Assembly: GCA_003216715.1 (NCBI GenBank)
Contig: QCIK01000004.1
Coordinates: forward strand, 1-63,533
Source: Prochlorococcus sp. AG-402-L09
GTDB lineage: Bacteria; Cyanobacteriota; Cyanobacteriia; PCC-6307; Cyanobiaceae
Direction: 5' to 3'
DNA: 63,533 nt
The position numbers and the translations under genes are program-made. Positions 1 to 8,442 of the stretch are shown piece after piece. Numbering within the stretch: position 1 is the stretch's first letter; each line of letters begins with the position of its first letter. Under the pieces are notes generated by a model. It ran no database searches. It saw only the letters and a program-made list of their open reading frames with translations, and was not told the DNA's origin.

Positions 1-343
1 AGCCATTGATCTTAAGCCTGATTTCGCAATGGCGCATTCCAACCTGGGAACAATATTAAGAGATCTTGGGAAATTACAAGAAGCAGAGTTATCAACGCGC
101 AAAGCCATTGAATTGAATCCTGACCTCGCAAAGGCACAATCCAATCTTGGAACAATATTGTTAGACCTTGGCAAGCTAAAAGAAGCAGAATTATTTGCTC
201 GCAAAGCAATTGATCTTCAACCTGATTTAGCTATTTCTCATTCAACCCTAGGGCTAATATTGAGAGATCTTGGTAATTTTAAAGAAGCAGAATTATCTAC
301 TCGCAAAGCAATTGATCTTCAGCCTGATTTAGCCCAAGCATAC
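1..343 (+). repeat. Tandem 102-bp repeats encoding TPR units
   Basis: About three and a half copies of a 102-bp unit, each containing a variant of GCAATTGATCTTCAACCTGA, are visible with a strict 102-bp period and continue off the left edge. Units at about 205-306 and 307-343 are nearly identical at the DNA level. This suggests recent unit duplication or gene conversion rather than old TPR divergence. Confidence 0.8.
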
Positions 344-1369
344 TATGCTCTATCAATTCTTAATCCCTTATGTGATAACAAAAATTTGAAGGAAAGGCTT
401 TTCTCTGAAAGCATCTTAAAGGATCAAACAAAAAAAGAACTAGTTGATATTTACTTCGCCAGGGCATATATCCTAGAAGAAAATAATAACTTTTCTCAAG
501 CTTCTGATTTTCTAAAAAAAGCAAATAATTTGAACCGAAATATATATGGTTCAAATTATTCAGTTATCAGCCAAAAAATAGAAAGTTGCTATCAAGATTG
601 TGAAGACAATAAATTTGATATACATCAAAAAAGGAATGTTCAAATTCCAATTTTTATAGTTGGATTTCCCAGGTCTGGTAAAACAATGACTGAATCAATA
701 CTTGCCTGTAATAATAAATTAATAAAATGCGGAGAGAATTTCGCACTTGAAAAGGCTATAAAAATATATATGGAGGCAAAAAAAAATTCACTTAAAGCAA
801 ACTTATCAAAGCTTTACTTAGATAATATAGAAGAAGATATTTTTGGGAAATCATTTGTTTGTACAACAAATCCAATGAATTATATCTACACTGGATTAAT
901 TACCAGTCAAATTCCTACAGCGAAGATTATTTATTGTTATAGAAACCCTTTGGATAACATCAAAGAAATTTATAAAAAGAATCTGGATCGTAGACATACA
1001 TACTCTTGTTCTATAGTTGAATCAGCAAAACTTTATATAGAAGTACATTCTTTAATGAAGGAATATCAAAAAAGTTTTAGTTCTAAAATATATTTTTTAA
1101 ATTATGATAACCTCGTCACTAATAATGAAGAAGAAATAAAGCATCTTCTTAATTGGCTTGGATGGAGGAATGAGAGTAAATATATAGAGCCTAATCTAGA
1201 TCCGACAACAATAAAAACAAAAAGGAATGTTGATTCATACAAAATAAACAAAAATGAAATATCTAGCTGGAGAAAATATCGAGATCTATTAAAACCAGCA
1301 ATTCAGATATTTAATAGTAGCACAAAATTTAAACTCCTATTTAAGCAATATGTAGAAGAAATTGTTTAA
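2..1369 (+). CDS. TPR-repeat sulfotransferase-family protein (5' partial)
   Basis: The reading frame is open to the left edge, so the start lies outside the window. The visible N-terminal part is tetratricopeptide repeats of 34 residues with the consensus SNLGTILRDLGKLKEAE followed by RKAIDLQPDL. The second half carries GFPRSGKTMTE, a good match to the 5'-phosphosulfate-binding loop of PAPS-dependent sulfotransferases, and a later YRNPLDN segment matching the 3'-phosphate-binding region. In marine picocyanobacteria such TPR-sulfotransferases are typical of variable islands and may sulfate surface glycans or peptides; the acceptor cannot be deduced here. TPR plus sulfotransferase is well supported, the substrate is not. 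Confidence 0.85.
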   Translation, partial: AIDLKPDFAMAHSNLGTILRDLGKLQEAELSTRKAIELNPDLAKAQSNLGTILLDLGKLKEAELFARKAIDLQPDLAISHSTLGLILRDLGNFKEAELSTRKAIDLQPDLAQAYYALSILNPLCDNKNLKERLFSESILKDQTKKELVDIYFARAYILEENNNFSQASDFLKKANNLNRNIYGSNYSVISQKIESCYQDCEDNKFDIHQKRNVQIPIFIVGFPRSGKTMTESILACNNKLIKCGENFALEKAIKIYMEAKKNSLKANLSKLYLDNIEEDIFGKSFVCTTNPMNYIYTGLITSQIPTAKIIYCYRNPLDNIKEIYKKNLDRRHTYSCSIVESAKLYIEVHSLMKEYQKSFSSKIYFLNYDNLVTNNEEEIKHLLNWLGWRNESKYIEPNLDPTTIKTKRNVDSYKINKNEISSWRKYRDLLKPAIQIFNSSTKFKLLFKQYVEEIV

Positions 1370-1403
1370 GGGGTTTTGGCAATTAGAAATAATCAAACCT
1401 TTT
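1368..1403 (+). terminator. Possible rho-independent terminator after the sulfotransferase gene
   Basis: AAGGGGTTTTG at 1368-1378 can pair with CAAACCTTTT at 1394-1403, with one bulge and two G-U pairs, around a 15-nt loop. It lies directly on the end of the sulfotransferase gene and between convergent genes. The arm itself ends in four T; the run is short, so the call is tentative. Confidence 0.38.
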
Positions 1404-1517
1404 AGAAAAATAAATTTAGAGCTCTAAAACAACAAAATAACGAAAATTAGTATAGAGACTAATATACATTTAAAGGATTAAATGAAAAGATTTTCCGGTT
1501 CCACTTACTCATTGAAT

Positions 1518-1700
1518 TTAGTCATTCACTTTCGCTCTCAACTTGTAGAAGGTTTCTTCACAGCGACAGGTAACACCCTTAAAACCTTTTGGAAAAGATT
1601 GCATAAAAGTAGGAATTACCATCGTGACTGGATAACCACCTTTGATATGAAAGACAACCTCTTTCTTCTTTTCATCTACGAAATGCGGAGGAAAACTCAT
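1518..1700 (-). CDS. Small hypothetical protein, tandem paralogue copy 3
   Basis: A 60-residue protein of unknown function. The ATG at 1700 overlaps the stop of the upstream gene as TGATG, which implies translational coupling; a TTG three bases earlier is less likely. It contains EVVFHIKGGYPVTMVIPTFM, aligning without gaps to EVVFYLHNPYPDCLEIPAIM in the gene just upstream, so the two are paralogues. Both have a short lead, a conserved VVF...Y-P...IP core and a charged helix ending in FxKxR. I know no family for it. An overlapping plus-strand frame (1482-1760) is judged a shadow because the minus-strand frames are homologous to one another. Confidence 0.65.
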   Translation of the reverse strand: MSFPPHFVDEKKKEVVFHIKGGYPVTMVIPTFMQSFPKGFKGVTCRCEETFYKLRAKVND

Positions 1701-1897
1701 CAAACCTGTCCTCTATATTTCTTGAACTCCTCTATTGAACTTGTAACTATGCTCTTGTAATCATCAGGGAACCTTTGCTTCATGATTGCTGGAATTTCCA
1801 AGCAATCTGGATAAGGATTATGCAAATAAAAAACAACTTCCCTCTCTTTCTTTAAGACAATGTAATCAGATAGTCCCACTATATTTTTGTTGGTCAT
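1700..1897 (-). CDS. Small hypothetical protein, tandem paralogue copy 2
   Basis: A 65-residue protein of unknown function, with ATG at 1897 preceded by a good GGAGAGAAGGA ribosome-binding sequence. It carries EVVFYLHNPYPDCLEIPAIM and a C-terminal amphipathic SSIEEFKKYR stretch. It overlaps the downstream paralogue by one base (TGATG), and its ATG overlaps the stop of a remnant upstream copy (ATGA). No signal peptide or membrane segment is seen. The similarity to copy 3 is the main reason to believe it is expressed. Confidence 0.7.
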   Translation of the reverse strand: MTNKNIVGLSDYIVLKKEREVVFYLHNPYPDCLEIPAIMKQRFPDDYKSIVTSSIEEFKKYRGQV

Positions 1898-1986
1898 GCT
1901 GCGTCCTTCTCTCCAAAATCAGGAACCATCAAAACGTCTTCTATCTCTTCAGTAATAGTGAAGACGATATTTATTAGAATTTCACA
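1894..1986 (-). pseudogene. Truncated copy 1 of the small paralogue family
   Basis: Between the oxygenase-like gene and copy 2 the minus strand encodes NIVFTITEEIEDVLMVPDFG and ends in TGA overlapping the ATG of copy 2. The core lines up position by position with VVFYLHNPYPDCLEIP of copy 2 (I/V-V-F, D, L, I/V-P conserved). There is no ATG, GTG or TTG ahead of the core; only ATT at 1980 or a late TTG/ATG could start it. I read it as a 5'-truncated or non-canonically started third copy. Confidence 0.45.
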
Positions 1987-2704
1987 TCATTTTACCCAAC
2001 GGCACTGAATAAGTTTTGACAGTCGCTTTAGCTTTTACACGTTTCGCTGATCGTCCATCAGGAAGAATCATGAAAGGAGTCTGTGTCCCCATCGCTTCAT
2101 GAACACCCCGATTATATTCAGCCAAATCTGTTCCAAATTGAAAGCACACAAGAATACTAGAACTTGATGATGTTCCAGCTTCAGTTGAGTGATAGAAATC
2201 ACTACCAAAAAGTATTCCCTTACCTATCTCATATTTATATTTACATTCTTTCCCAGAAAGATCCTTATAGAGAAGATGTAAAGCATCTTCTTGTTGATAA
2301 AGTGGAGTTAGTAAAGTAAAAGCATTATTTTTAAGGCTACCTGACCAATCACGATGAAAATTTTTCTCACTGGAAGATCTTTTTAAAAAGAAACCAGAAT
2401 ATAGGCGAAGCTGATTTTTACATTCAATAATACCCCTTTCCCTGAATAATTTATCAAGATCTAAAGACTGAAATCCTTTCAAAAACAGATTATAAGTATC
2501 CATATTATTAGATGATATCCATTCCATATCTCCTCCCCAATCAGGTTTAGTAGATGTGAATTTATCAGATGGAAATATATCTTTATTAGTATTCCAAATA
2601 TAAGAATTCTTTATTATTTCTAATTCTTTAAATTTTTCTATATCAATCTCGATCTCAAGAACATTATCAGCATTAAATGTCTTATTTAGAAAAAATTTTC
2701 CCAT
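1982..2704 (-). CDS. Hypothetical protein, possible Fe(II)/2-oxoglutarate-type oxygenase fold
   Basis: A 240-residue protein I do not recognise by name. It contains HRDW at about residues 117-120 and FYHSTEAG with a second histidine near 172. This His-x-Asp...His spacing is reminiscent of the metal triad of the double-stranded beta-helix oxygenases. The usual 2-oxoglutarate-binding Arg soon after the distal His is not evident, so the assignment is only suggestive. The C-terminal tail is basic. It sits just upstream of the small paralogue array on the same strand, its stop touching the first, degenerate copy, so they probably share a transcript. Confidence 0.6.
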   Translation of the reverse strand: MGKFFLNKTFNADNVLEIEIDIEKFKELEIIKNSYIWNTNKDIFPSDKFTSTKPDWGGDMEWISSNNMDTYNLFLKGFQSLDLDKLFRERGIIECKNQLRLYSGFFLKRSSSEKNFHRDWSGSLKNNAFTLLTPLYQQEDALHLLYKDLSGKECKYKYEIGKGILFGSDFYHSTEAGTSSSSSILVCFQFGTDLAEYNRGVHEAMGTQTPFMILPDGRSAKRVKAKATVKTYSVPLGKMM

Positions 2705-2874
2705 ATACTACTCTCCAAAAAAATTATTTAATCATTATACTGAAATAAATCTCGAAATTCAATCATTTGATAAAAAGAATGATTAAATTAGTTCAATAAA
2801 ATGCATCAAACTCATTTAAAACTTTAGAGAAATTTCTAAATATGCTAAGTTAGGAATATAAATAAGGAAATTTA

Positions 2875-3741
2875 TTGATTGGTATATTTGCTGCTTTAGG
2901 TGCCGCTTATGCAGGAACCTTTGCATCATTTCTTTTTAGAGAACAAACGAAATATTTTTCAGCTAGCCAGCTCAACTTAATAAAAAGTCTAATAGCTTTC
3001 TTGATATTTTTTCCTGCCTTATTTACTATTGATATATTTTCTAATTATAAAAATATAATTATTCTGATAATTAGCGGATTTCTAGGCATTGCGGTAGGAG
3101 ATACATTTTTTTTAAGTGCTTTAAAAAGAATAGGCACAAGGAAAACATTAACCATTGAGGCTCTTTCTCCAATATTAGCCAATATCTTAGGATCTTTATT
3201 AATCAATGAAAGTATTAGCCTACAAGCATGGATAGGTACTGTTATCGTAACTTTATCCTTAATTGGTATTTCAATAGATAAGACAGTTGACGATGATTAC
3301 GATCTAAGATTAAAAACGAAATATGGATTCTTATATGCAATTATATCGGTTTTATGTACTGTGCTTGCAGCTGTTTTAGCAAGGCTAGTATTATCTAATT
3401 CAGATTTAAATCCTTTACAGTCTTCAGAATTAAGATTATTTGGTTCACTAATTATCTTAATTCCTTTTGTAAGAATTGACTTTATAAAAATCAATAATAA
3501 TGTACCGAAAAGAAGTAAAGTAAAGCTATTATTAGCTTCATTTTTAGGAACAAATATTGAACTGCTTTTGCAACAAACAGTATTTAAGTTCTTAACTGTT
3601 GGATTAGGATGGACCTTATTAAGTTGTGCTCCTGCAATATCTCTTTTATTTGCTAAAGCTGAGGGTGAAAAAATGAACATTGTCACTATTTTTCTAACAT
3701 TTATGACAATATTTGGTGTATTGATTTCATTGAATGCATAA
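2875..3741 (+). CDS. EamA/DMT-family transporter
   Basis: A 288-residue, very hydrophobic protein with about ten predicted membrane helices in two halves, the layout of drug/metabolite transporter (EamA) proteins. Typical features are GFLGIAVGDTFFLSAL in the first half and an LLASFLGTNIELLLQQ stretch in the second. The start is TTG with AAGGA seven bases upstream; no ATG fits. The substrate cannot be predicted. It is convergent with the methyltransferase gene downstream. Confidence 0.8.
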   Translation: MIGIFAALGAAYAGTFASFLFREQTKYFSASQLNLIKSLIAFLIFFPALFTIDIFSNYKNIIILIISGFLGIAVGDTFFLSALKRIGTRKTLTIEALSPILANILGSLLINESISLQAWIGTVIVTLSLIGISIDKTVDDDYDLRLKTKYGFLYAIISVLCTVLAAVLARLVLSNSDLNPLQSSELRLFGSLIILIPFVRIDFIKINNNVPKRSKVKLLLASFLGTNIELLLQQTVFKFLTVGLGWTLLSCAPAISLLFAKAEGEKMNIVTIFLTFMTIFGVLISLNA

Positions 3742-3873
3742 AATATTTTGCTTCCCAGTCGAAAATAAGATACTTTTTCGTTACTACAATATTTCTCACA
3801 ACAAATTGCTGAGATAGATTGATATAGATGACTTCTTTCTAACAACACACAAAAATGCTAATTAGCAAGCAAG

Positions 3874-4713
3874 TTAAATAACTTTAGGATAAAGCGAACT
3901 ATCTTTAATTTCGGGTAAATCTACACTAATTTTCTGATCTTTACAGATTCCAAGCATATTAAAAGAATGTAATTTACCAAATAGATTATTTTCATTTTTA
4001 AAGAAGTTATTTTTATTATAAAGAGGAATAACATGCCAGTATATTTTATAGTCTAAAGACCATATTAACTCAATCAATTCTTTTGATTTCTCAATATAAT
4101 TCGAATCATTCTCTACATACAAAAAAGGTTTTGTTCTCTTTATTAAGTCAAAACCACCTTTAAGAACATCCACTTCCATTCCTTCAGCGTCTGTCTTTAA
4201 AAGTTTTAAACTTTGCAGATTATTAAATTTATTATCCAAAGTATCAACATTAGCTCGTAAGAAGTTTTTAGATTTTTCAGAAGATAGACTCATTGCCGCA
4301 AAATTACTTTTTTTGCTGTAATTAAGATTAGGATAATAAAACTCTTGATTCTGTTGATCTGACAAAGCAAAGTTAAAGCAAAAACAATTCGTTATTGAAT
4401 TAATAGACATATTTGCGCAAAGATTTTGAAAGATTACATTTTGTGGTTCAAAGGCAAATACAGCACCTTGATTAACAGTTTTTGCTAAAGCAAGAGTATG
4501 ACTTCCAATATTTGAACCAACTTCAATTACAACATCACTTGGACGCAAAATCTGTTTGCATATATCTATTTCTCCTTGCGACCATTCCCCATACTCTTTA
4601 ATACTTTTCCCTATATATTGATCATTCTTGTTATGAACCATCCAACCATCTCTCATTTTGACTAGATCGTTGAAACCATCAAGAGAGATAAATTCTTTAT
4701 TTTCAATATCCAA
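3874..4713 (-). CDS. FkbM-family SAM-dependent methyltransferase
   Basis: 279 residues with the SAM-binding motif DVVIEVGSNIGSHTLALAK around residues 84-102, an acidic FAFEPQN strand end, and the FkbM-type LLKTDAEGMEVDVLKG segment near residues 169-184. The family O-methylates sugars and other small molecules, often in surface-polysaccharide clusters. Here it lies in an accessory stretch with a sulfotransferase, which fits surface decoration, but the substrate is unknown. Confidence 0.82.
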   Translation of the reverse strand: MDIENKEFISLDGFNDLVKMRDGWMVHNKNDQYIGKSIKEYGEWSQGEIDICKQILRPSDVVIEVGSNIGSHTLALAKTVNQGAVFAFEPQNVIFQNLCANMSINSITNCFCFNFALSDQQNQEFYYPNLNYSKKSNFAAMSLSSEKSKNFLRANVDTLDNKFNNLQSLKLLKTDAEGMEVDVLKGGFDLIKRTKPFLYVENDSNYIEKSKELIELIWSLDYKIYWHVIPLYNKNNFFKNENNLFGKLHSFNMLGICKDQKISVDLPEIKDSSLYPKVI

Positions 4714-5073
4714 GAATCTTGTTAGGAAGTTTGCTAAATCATAGAAAATATATATCTTCTATGTCTTCTATAAAAAATATATCTTCTAATATTCGTGCAA
4801 ATCAACATTCAAAAACAACATAAATTCAAATAATTTTTCCTGGTTCAAGGAAAATCTACCAACAACAGATTCTTTGAAACTACATGCAGCGAATAAACGG
4901 ATCTCAAGGAATTACCAACTAATACTTAATACAACTCATACCACCCAACATTCCACCCAAAAAAACTGAACTGTATGCAACAGTATGGAAACTACTGAAT
5001 CAATCTCTTTCGTTATATCTAGTCAGTGAATGGCATTTGAGTCCTTATCAAGCACCCTGAACCAAATTAGAAA
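4714..5073. other. 360-bp gene-free interval before tRNA-Ser
   Basis: AT-rich, with a short reiteration of ATATCTTCT-like words at about 4746-4790. I see no credible gene. A short frame entering the tRNA is an artefact. It separates the accessory block from the core block. Confidence 0.6.
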
Positions 5074-5162
5074 CGGAGAGGGAGGGATTCGAACCCTCGA
5101 CAGAAGTTACCTCCTGTAACTCCTTAGCAGGGAGCCGCTTTCAACCACTCAGCCACCTCTCC
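5074..5162 (-). tRNA. tRNA-Ser (anticodon GCU)
   Basis: On the minus strand the sequence folds as a class II tRNA: acceptor GGAGAGG paired with CCTCTCC, discriminator G, anticodon loop CTGCTAA giving GCU, a long variable arm, and the T loop GGTTCGAATCC. The CCA is not encoded. Length is 89 nt. It lies at the change from accessory to core genes. Confidence 0.95.
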
Positions 5163-5222
5163 ATTACAAATACCTTATCAAGTCAACGATCGAAAAATTT
5201 AGATTGTTCTCCTCTACAAATT

Positions 5223-6422
5223 TTAAGTGACAATTCTAGGAAGTCGATTTCTAAAACTGCAGAGAACTTCCCATGGAATTGATCCAGACAAATCAGACCA
5301 ATGCTGTGGAGAAAGAAAAACTGCACCATCAGTTCCAAGAAGTGTTAAAACTTGACCTGTTTTAATATCTGGTTTATCAGTTATGTCAAAAACCATTTGG
5401 TCCATAGCAATTGCACCTACTTGAGGAACCAAAACTCCATCTATCGAAGCAGAAATTTTTCCAGAAAGTGTTTTGCTTACGCCATCTGCATAGCCAATAG
5501 CAACTACTGCAAGCTTACTTTTTCTTTGAGTTTTAAAAAAATGTCCATATCCCACTCCTATCCCTTTCTCAACATCTCTAACCAAAGTAACTCGAGCTTT
5601 AACTTTCAAGGCTGGGTTAAGGTTCAAGTCAGACTCGAAATCATTTGTGGGAAAGTAACCGTACAAGCTAAGTCCTACTCGAACCATGTCAAAATGAAGA
5701 CAACTATCAGATAGTGTTCCCGCTGAATTTGCTAGGTGTCTACATAAAAACTCTTTTCTTTTGCCTAAACCCTTTACAACCTTTTCAAATCTATTTAATT
5801 GAATCCGAGTAAAACTGAGTTTATTATTATTTTCTAGATCTTTATCCGCAATTGCTAAATGACTATATATACCTTTTAAAGATATATTTTCTAAGCAATC
5901 AATTCTAGAAATTAATTCTTCTACTTCATTGCAATCACAGCCAAGTCTTGTCATACCTGTGTCAACTTTTAAGTGAATAATAAATTTTTTTTGATTATTT
6001 TCAGCGATATTATTACAAATTATTGCCTCGCGAATTCCACTAATCGTAGGAATAAGATTCCAGCAAAAGGAGGAATAAAGTTCTTCTGCATTTATTAGAT
6101 TCCCAAGAATTAATATCTGACACGTCAAACCAGCATTTCTTAATTGAATCCCCTCTTCTAAAGTTGCTACTCCAAGGCTATCAGCGCCTCCAATCAAAGC
6201 AGCCTTCGCGACAGTCTCTGAGCCATGTCCATAGCCATCAGCTTTGACAACTGCCATTAATAAGCAATCTTTGCCAATAAAATTTTTCAAGACTCTTGAA
6301 TTATTTTCTATCGCTTTCGAATCCACTTCAACCCATGCGCGACTTCGAGGGTCAGGTCTCATTACATTTTGAGTTGTCCCATCAAAAGTGACAAGTTTTT
6401 GACTTCTATTGATCTTTGACAT
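5223..6422 (-). CDS. alr: Alanine racemase
   Basis: PLP enzyme interconverting L- and D-alanine for peptidoglycan. The PLP lysine motif VVKADGYGHG is near the N-terminus, and the GVGYGHFF segment carries the catalytic tyrosine of the C-terminal domain. I chose ATG at 6422 (MSKINRSQ), giving 399 residues, the usual length. The frame is open to an ATG at 6506, but that would add 28 residues unlike the family and overlap the divergent HNH gene. Confidence 0.93.
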   Translation of the reverse strand: MSKINRSQKLVTFDGTTQNVMRPDPRSRAWVEVDSKAIENNSRVLKNFIGKDCLLMAVVKADGYGHGSETVAKAALIGGADSLGVATLEEGIQLRNAGLTCQILILGNLINAEELYSSFCWNLIPTISGIREAIICNNIAENNQKKFIIHLKVDTGMTRLGCDCNEVEELISRIDCLENISLKGIYSHLAIADKDLENNNKLSFTRIQLNRFEKVVKGLGKRKEFLCRHLANSAGTLSDSCLHFDMVRVGLSLYGYFPTNDFESDLNLNPALKVKARVTLVRDVEKGIGVGYGHFFKTQRKSKLAVVAIGYADGVSKTLSGKISASIDGVLVPQVGAIAMDQMVFDITDKPDIKTGQVLTLLGTDGAVFLSPQHWSDLSGSIPWEVLCSFRNRLPRIVT

Positions 6423-6504
6423 ACTCAGCATGCAATCAATGTAATAAGGGAAACTGCAACAAGGCCGTAATACCACTAGCATGCCGCTTAAATAGCTTGC
6501 TTGC

Positions 6505-7011
6505 ATGGGTCAAGTTCTTGTTTTGAATGCGTCCTATGAGCCATTGAACATCACTTCATGGCGACGCGCGACTGTTTTAATGCTTAAAGGTAAGGCTGAA
6601 AGTCTTGAAGAAGATGCTGCTCACAATATTAGACAAGATGTTAAAGCTCCTACCGTAATAAGATTAAGACAATTTATTAGAGTTCCATATCGTGATATTC
6701 CTCTTTCTAGAAAAAATATATTTCAAAGAGATGATAACTGCTGTCAATATTGTGGTCAGAAAAATAAAAAACTTTCAATTGATCATGTATTACCCCGTAG
6801 TAGAGGTGGAATGGACAATTGGGAGAATGTTATTACTGCATGTCTGAGATGCAACGTAATGAAAGGTAATCGAACTCCTGAAGAGGCAAAGATGCCATTA
6901 AAAACAAAACCTTATAAACCTTTAAATAATATGAGTTTTGAAACTACAAAACAAATTCACTCTGGTCGCCATAAAGAATGGAGTAAATATGTAATTGGAT
7001 GGGCAGCTTAG
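6505..7011 (+). CDS. HNH endonuclease family protein
   Basis: 168 residues. A CxxC pair (CQYCG), the HNH core LSIDHVLPRSRGGMDNWEN and a second CxxC (CLRCN) form a zinc-supported beta-beta-alpha nuclease fold. The N-terminal VLVLNASYEPLNITSWRRA is typical of a family widespread in cyanobacteria, without a firm biological role. It is not next to any intron, phage or restriction gene, so a housekeeping DNA or RNA processing role is more likely than mobility; that is inference. Confidence 0.85.
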   Translation: MGQVLVLNASYEPLNITSWRRATVLMLKGKAESLEEDAAHNIRQDVKAPTVIRLRQFIRVPYRDIPLSRKNIFQRDDNCCQYCGQKNKKLSIDHVLPRSRGGMDNWENVITACLRCNVMKGNRTPEEAKMPLKTKPYKPLNNMSFETTKQIHSGRHKEWSKYVIGWAA

Positions 7012-7017
7012 TTTCTT

Positions 7018-8115
7018 TTACTCTTCAGATTGATTACTGAGCTCTTCCATTTGCCTTTTTTGTTCTTCTGCAACACAGGCTCCAATAACATCTTCTAATT
7101 GACCTGCTAGAACTTGTTCAAGGGGAAAATTAATTCCCAATCGATGATCAGTGGTTCGATTATCTTTGTAATTATAGGTCCTTATTTTTTCACTTCTATC
7201 ACCTGTTCCAACCTGAGACAATCGAGCAGATCTCTCTTTTGCATTAGCCTCAGCTATTTCAAGTTCTAATAATTTAGCTCTTAAAATCTCCATAGCTCTT
7301 TCTCTATTTTGTAATTGAGAACGTTCCTGTGTGCAAAAAACTCTTATTCCTGAGGGTTTATGAAATAAATCAATAGCTGTTTCTACTTTATTTACATTTT
7401 GACCACCAGCCCCACCAGACCTTGCTGTACTAATTTCTAAGTCAGTAGATTCTATTTTTACCTCTACTGGATCAGCTTCTGGCATAACAGCAACAGTTGC
7501 CGTGGAAGTATGAACACGCCCTTGTGATTCAGTTGAAGGAACTCTTTGAACTCTATGAACTCCTGCTTCAAATTTTAATTGACTAAAAACAGACTCGCCT
7601 TTTACTGAGATAATCATTTCTCGAAAACCGCCCATATCAGCTTCTGTTGAACTAATAGGTTTTACATTCCAACCTAATTTTTGTCCATATCTCTCATACA
7701 TTCTTGCTAGATCACCAGCCCATAAACAAGCTTCATTTCCTCCTGCTCCAGCTCTTATTTCAAGCATCACACTTCTTTCATCTCTAGGGTCTTTGGGTAA
7801 AAGAGCCAAAGTCAATTTTTGAATTAATTCATTTTTTGAAAGTTCAAGATTTTGGAGCTCTTCTCTAGCCAAAAGTTCCATTTCTTTGTCATCTCTGCTC
7901 TCTTTTACTAAACCTTTAGCTTCTAAGCATTCTCTTTCTATTATTTGGAGTTTCATATAATCATTAACCAAAGGTTCTAAACGAGACCTCTCTCTAGCAA
8001 TTTTCTCTAATTGCTTAGGATCTGATGCAACATCAGGATCTGCAAGTTGCAACTCTAAATTTTGAAAACTACTTTTAGCTGTTTCTAGACGTTTTATAAG
8101 GGTTGAAGAATCCAT
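7018..8115 (-). CDS. prfA: Peptide chain release factor 1
   Basis: 365 residues. The peptidyl-tRNA hydrolysis motif GGQ lies in [15 protein letters not shown], and [20 protein letters not shown] is the class I release-factor signature of the RF1 side. RF1 reads UAA and UAG. It is the last gene of the long ribosomal block, close behind rpmE, as in other marine picocyanobacteria. Confidence 0.95.
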   Translation of the reverse strand: MDSSTLIKRLETAKSSFQNLELQLADPDVASDPKQLEKIARERSRLEPLVNDYMKLQIIERECLEAKGLVKESRDDKEMELLAREELQNLELSKNELIQKLTLALLPKDPRDERSVMLEIRAGAGGNEACLWAGDLARMYERYGQKLGWNVKPISSTEADMGGFREMIISVKGESVFSQLKFEAGVHRVQRVPSTESQGRVHTSTATVAVMPEADPVEVKIESTDLEISTARSGGAGGQNVNKVETAIDLFHKPSGIRVFCTQERSQLQNRERAMEILRAKLLELEIAEANAKERSARLSQVGTGDRSEKIRTYNYKDNRTTDHRLGINFPLEQVLAGQLEDVIGACVAEEQKRQMEELSNQSEE

Positions 8116-8146
8116 TCTTTGTATGCCCTACTTACATCAACGACTA

Positions 8147-8407
8147 TCAACTTTCCTTTTTTTCTTTTGAAGATTTATCTTTTACTTCATTCGAGTCTGA
8201 TGAAGCCATACCGTATTTACGCATAAATCTATCTACCCTACCTTCCGTATCTAAAATCTTCTGGGTTCCTGTGAAGAAAGGATGATTTCCACTCCATACA
8301 TCAACCTGTATTTCCGGTTGTGTAGAGCCTGTTGTCATCACAACTTCACCATTACAAATAACTTTTGCCTCTGGATACCAAGTTGGATGTATATCTGATT
8401 TAGGCAT
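8147..8407 (-). CDS. rpmE: 50S ribosomal protein L31
   Basis: 86 residues, with IHPTWYPEAKVICNGEVV and VWSGNHPFFTGTQKILD. The CxxC zinc pair of Cys-plus L31 is missing (VWSGN replaces the second pair), so this is the zinc-free form known from cyanobacteria and plastids. The Lys/Glu-rich tail of about 18 residues is unconserved in type. Confidence 0.95.
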   Translation of the reverse strand: MPKSDIHPTWYPEAKVICNGEVVMTTGSTQPEIQVDVWSGNHPFFTGTQKILDTEGRVDRFMRKYGMASSDSNEVKDKSSKEKKES

Positions 8408-8442
8408 GATAAAAAAAGCAGTATAGAAAGTAAAAAGTGAAA

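Noticed and set aside
1482-1977. Two plus-strand frames at 1482-1760 and 1786-1977
   Set aside because: They lie opposite the minus-strand paralogues, which are homologous to one another with good ribosome-binding sequence and coupled starts.
3297-3848. 183-residue minus-strand frame over the EamA transporter
   Set aside because: It is antisense to a well-defined membrane protein and has no motif; its length reflects the hydrophobic codon bias of the other strand.
3856-3867. TGCTAATTAGCA palindrome near the FkbM gene end
   Set aside because: No room for a loop and no repeat of the motif nearby; likely chance in AT-rich DNA.
4741-4795. ATATCTTCT-like reiterations
   Set aside because: Irregular spacing and low complexity; not a CRISPR or iteron array.
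5030-5119. Short plus-strand frame entering the tRNA-Ser gene
   Set aside because: It encodes GGIRTLDRSYLL, a typical antisense tRNA translation artefact.
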